A stretch of DNA of 64,000 nucleotides from JAMQPK01 sp963761975. GTDB lineage: Bacteria > Acidobacteriota > Vicinamibacteria > Vicinamibacterales > JAMQPK01. Of this stretch, positions 61,322-64,000 are shown piece after piece. The stretch spans positions 186,001 to 250,000 of the forward strand of contig CAVXIR010000003.1 in the NCBI GenBank assembly GCA_963761975.1, written 5' to 3'. Position 1 is the stretch's first letter. Each line of letters begins with the position of its first letter. Position numbers and translations under genes: made by a program. Under the pieces are notes generated by a model that made no database searches, was not told where the DNA came from, and saw only the letters and a program-made list of their open reading frames with translations.

Positions 61322-61340
61322 GTCGCGGGGGCCCCGCGAC
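61322..61340 (+). promoter_or_regulatory. GC-rich perfect hairpin before the cupin ribosome binding site
   Basis: GTCGCGGGG-G-CCCCGCGAC is a perfect 9-bp inverted repeat ending 8 bases before AAGGAGG. Formed in RNA or DNA, it could affect translation or act as a protein site. Confidence 0.4.
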
Positions 61341-61360
61341 TATTAAGTAAGGAGGGCGTC

Positions 61361-61924
61361 ATGAACGTGTCACGTTCCGCCAAGTTGACGTGCTGCGCGC
61401 CTGCTGCAGTGGTCCTCGGCGGCTTTGGAAATCGCGTGCTCGGCCAAGGCGGCGGCGGAGATGCGCCTCCGCTGCTCGATGTCAAGAGACTGAGGCTGCA
61501 ACCGGAAGACATGAACCCGCCGCTGAAGATTTTTGGCGATTCCTCGAAGGAGGGCTTCTACATCTATCGGAATCGATTCGGCCCGCGCCAGACGAGCCGG
61601 CCCCACTATCACGATAAGGACCGATGGGCCATGGTGGTGAAAGGCACGTGGTACACCGGCGAAGGTGACGTCTTCAGGCCGGAGAAGATGGTGCCGATCA
61701 AAGCAGGAGGCTTCATGTTCCACCCGGCCGGCCTGCATCATTTCGACGGCTCAATGGACGACAACGAGGTGGTCGTCCAACTCATGGGTTACGGGCCGGT
61801 GACTACCGTTCAGACCGAAGTCGACGAGAAAGGCAATCCTATCGGCAACAATCCGCTGAACCCGAACCGCGGCCGCGGAACAGCCGCGCCGACCGGAACG
61901 GGTCGGGGCAGGGGAGGACAGTAG
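61361..61924 (+). CDS. Exported cupin-domain protein
   Basis: The 187-residue product starts at ATG 61361 after a strong AAGGAGG and has a weak signal-like N-terminus (MNVSRSAKLTCCAPAAVVLGG). One cupin barrel follows: RPHYHDKDRWAMVVKGTWYTG gives two His ligands and MFHPAGLHHFDG the others. The tail is Gly/Arg/Pro-rich and low-complexity. Probably a metal-dependent enzyme or sensor; ligand unknown. It is analogous to the cupin at 29163-29633. Confidence 0.77.
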   Translation: MNVSRSAKLTCCAPAAVVLGGFGNRVLGQGGGGDAPPLLDVKRLRLQPEDMNPPLKIFGDSSKEGFYIYRNRFGPRQTSRPHYHDKDRWAMVVKGTWYTGEGDVFRPEKMVPIKAGGFMFHPAGLHHFDGSMDDNEVVVQLMGYGPVTTVQTEVDEKGNPIGNNPLNPNRGRGTAAPTGTGRGRGGQ

Positions 61925-61930
61925 CCGCAG

Positions 61931-62678
61931 TCAGGGGACTGTCATTTCAATCAGCAAATCCGACAATTTGTCTGGCGCACTGATGGCAGGGTGATGGGAG
62001 GTCGGTAGTCACACAGTAGCGCCAGCCCGGAGTGCGTTGTGCCATCTCACCGTGCTGATCGAATCGCGGGTTCGGAAACTGCGGACATCGAATGAAGGTG
62101 CGCGGAAGCGTTTCGGCTGCAGAATTTTCACGTCTCACGGGGTCCTTGAAGTGTCCAAAAGGCGTGGGTCCCAGACGATCGAGCATCCAGCGCACGTCGT
62201 TATCATTCCTTACGCCCCACATGTCGCGCAGGATGGTCTCCCACGGGGCCGGCGCAAAGCGGGGCAGGCGCCAGCCCTCACCTTCCGACTCGACCAACGT
62301 CTCGAGCATCTGCCGTCTCTCGGGCGTGAGGAGATCGAGCACGGCTTGACCATGCTCTGGCACGAACGCGTCCAGATATACGACGTGGGCGATGCGTTCG
62401 GGCATCCGATCGGCCACGCCGGTGATGACCGCGCCCGAGGAGCTGTGCCCGAGGAGCACAACGTCGTGGAGATCCTCATACTTCAGCACATTGATAATGT
62501 CGCTGATGTGCACGTCGAGTCCGATCTCGGGGCGAGCGAGATGGCTGCGTTCGCCGAGCCCCGTCAGTGTCGGAGTGACGACGTCGTGACCGCGCTTCCG
62601 CAGGAGCGGGGCAACTTTCCTCCAGCACCACGCCCCGTGCCACGCGGGATGTACCAAAACGAAGACTCTTTGTTTCAT
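61931..62678 (-). pseudogene. Alpha/beta-hydrolase with a C-terminal frameshift
   Basis: The product is an alpha/beta hydrolase of about 240 residues: FVLVHPAWHGAWCWRKVAPLL, the nucleophile elbow VVLLGHSSSGAVITG, and YLDAFVPEHGQAVLDLL. In the annotated frame the C-terminus lacks the catalytic His. After one base is removed from the GGG run at 61996-61998, the other frame gives HHPAISAPDKLSDLLIEM and a stop at 61931-61933, the expected family ending with the active-site His. This is a frameshift: either a real inactivating mutation or a sequence error. The start is ATG 62678. Confidence 0.8.
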
Positions 62679-62794
62679 GTTCTGCACCGTAGCTGGAAGT
62701 ATGACCTCTACAATGCTGCGATGGGTCGATTCGAGTCCTGAACGAACGCTGGAGAACTGCCGGAGAACGTCCGGATTCTTCCGAGAGACTGCAC

Positions 62795-63997
62795 ATGACC
62801 TTTGTCTTTGGAAACTGCGAAATTCATTGCGAACGGCGTGAGCTGCATCGAGAAGGTGCGGTCACCCACGTGGAACCGCAGGTCTTCGACGTCCTCACCT
62901 ATCTCCTCCTGCACCGAGACCGCGTGGTCAGCAAAGAAGAGCTCATCGGTGCCGTGTGGGACGGCCGATGTATATCGGACGACACCCTCACCAGCAGAGT
63001 CAGCGCCGCACGGCGAGCCATCGGGGACAGTGGCGCCGAGCAGCGGCTCATCCGAACGGTGACCCGGCGGGGATTCCGCTTCGTTGGTCAGGTCACAGAA
63101 GAGTCGAAAGCCAGCGCAACCACACATGCCGTGACGCAGCGCTCAGTTCGATCCCACGCTCGGCAACACGTCTCCTTTTGCCAGACATCGGACGGCGTGC
63201 ATCTGGCGCTGGCAACGGCAGGTCGCGGCATGCCGTTGGTGAAGGCAGCCAATTGGCTGAATCACATTGAATTCGACTGGCAGAGTCCCGTGTGGTCGCC
63301 GCTGTTCACGCACCTCGCCGAACAGAATCTGCTGGTGAGATATGACGAGCGAGGGACCGGACTCTCCGACAGGGATGTCGCGGATTTCTCATTCGAAGCA
63401 TTCGTCCGCGATCTCGAAACCGTCGTTGACGAAGTCGGGCTCTCACGCTTTGCGCTCCTGGGCATTTCTCAAGGTGTTCCGATTTCGATCGCGTACGCCG
63501 TTCGACATCCCGAGCGGGTGTCGCGGCTGGTGCTGTGCGGCGGCTTCGCCAAAGGCTGGCGTCAGCGCGGCAACGCGGAAGAAGTGGCGCGCGCGGAGGC
63601 GTCCATTACGCTCATCCGGCACGGGTGGGGGCAGGACAATCCGGCGGCCCGGCAGATGTTCACGTCGCTCATCGTGCCGGACGCGACCCACGCCGAGATG
63701 CAGTGGTTCAATGACCTCGAGCGAGTCTCGGCGTCGGCGGAAACCGCGATTCGCTTGCTGAACGTGCTCGGAGACATCGATGTGACAGGACTGTTACCAC
63801 GAGTCGCGGTGCCGACCCTTCTCCTGCACAGCCGTGGGGATGCTCGCGTGCCCTTCGAGCATGGCCGAACTTTGGCGCGCGCCATTCCGAACGCGCGCTT
63901 CGTGGCGCTCGAGAGCAAGAATCATCTCATCCTGTCGCATGAGCCGTCATGGCCCCGATTCATCGATGAAATCTGTGGATTCGCACGCGCCGATTAA
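62795..63997 (+). CDS. Winged-helix DNA-binding protein fused to an alpha/beta-hydrolase
   Basis: The 400-residue product has an OmpR/CadC-type winged helix (about 1-100: VFGNCEIHCERRELHREG, VEPQVFDVLTYLLLHRDRVVSKEELIGAVW, LIRTVTRRGFRFVG). It is joined by a short linker to an alpha/beta hydrolase (about 125-400). The nucleophile is the Ser in FALLGISQGVPIS, the acid the Asp in LLLHSRGDARVPFEHG, and the base the His in ESKNHLILSHEP. No membrane helix lies between, so it is probably a cytoplasmic regulator whose hydrolase domain senses or processes a ligand. It diverges from the frameshifted hydrolase gene. Confidence 0.87.
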   Translation: MTFVFGNCEIHCERRELHREGAVTHVEPQVFDVLTYLLLHRDRVVSKEELIGAVWDGRCISDDTLTSRVSAARRAIGDSGAEQRLIRTVTRRGFRFVGQVTEESKASATTHAVTQRSVRSHARQHVSFCQTSDGVHLALATAGRGMPLVKAANWLNHIEFDWQSPVWSPLFTHLAEQNLLVRYDERGTGLSDRDVADFSFEAFVRDLETVVDEVGLSRFALLGISQGVPISIAYAVRHPERVSRLVLCGGFAKGWRQRGNAEEVARAEASITLIRHGWGQDNPAARQMFTSLIVPDATHAEMQWFNDLERVSASAETAIRLLNVLGDIDVTGLLPRVAVPTLLLHSRGDARVPFEHGRTLARAIPNARFVALESKNHLILSHEPSWPRFIDEICGFARAD

Positions 63998-64000
63998 TCC

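Overview
The window looks like chromosomal DNA of a GC-rich, Gram-negative, soil-type bacterium, most likely of the Acidobacteriota and perhaps the Vicinamibacteria; this placement is inferred from gene content. Supporting signs are a TonB-dependent receptor with an N-terminal carboxypeptidase-regulatory-like domain, a sigma factor coupled to a Ser/Thr kinase with a TolB/TPR tail, CadC-like winged-helix/TPR proteins, many small secreted NTF2-like, cupin and metallo-beta-lactamase-fold proteins, and GGTTC-rich palindromes and short tandem repeats between genes. I see no rRNA, tRNA, CRISPR array, transposase, integrase or phage gene.

Layout. 0-5 kb: a split chromate transporter diverging from a ModE-like regulator across a perfect palindrome, a truncated M23 peptidase, two palindromic repeats, ketopantoate reductase and an ankyrin protein. 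5.2-10.4 kb: a tight six-gene operon (GMC oxidoreductase, tandem SnoaL, DJ-1/PfpI, double EthD, carboxymuconolactone-decarboxylase-like, NTF2-like) that resembles an uncharacterised small-molecule pathway. 10.4-26.5 kb: a signalling region with a SpoIIE-type phosphatase, a porin and a cupredoxin, then a reverse-strand operon (AGE-fold enzyme, STAS, GlgX, STAS, RsbW-like kinase), an M16 peptidase, and a hybrid histidine kinase overlapping a receiver plus RsbW-like ATPase protein. Together these could form a phosphorelay-linked partner-switching circuit around storage-glycan genes.

26.5-28.1 kb: a sulfite-oxidase-family gene flanked by 50-bp direct repeats, one of which is the 3' end of the response-regulator gene. 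28-45 kb: mostly single or paired accessory genes (NTF2-like, cupin, MBL fold, methyltransferase, VOC, DUF1059, a PAS-rich hybrid kinase, DUF3891, dienelactone hydrolase, PLP decarboxylase, DinB, NHL propeller, LON domain), an ArsR-SRPBCC fusion behind a probable leaderless self-regulated promoter, a branched palindrome, and remnants of at least two genes. 45-56 kb: hydroxypyruvate isomerase, sigma factor with kinase, a four-gene envelope operon (OmpA, secreted protein, two DUF3592 proteins) and a CadC-like protein. 56-64 kb: TonB receptor with lipoprotein, a 9-bp tandem repeat, an MBL-fold protein lacking one metal ligand, a cupin, a frameshifted alpha/beta-hydrolase and a winged-helix/hydrolase fusion.
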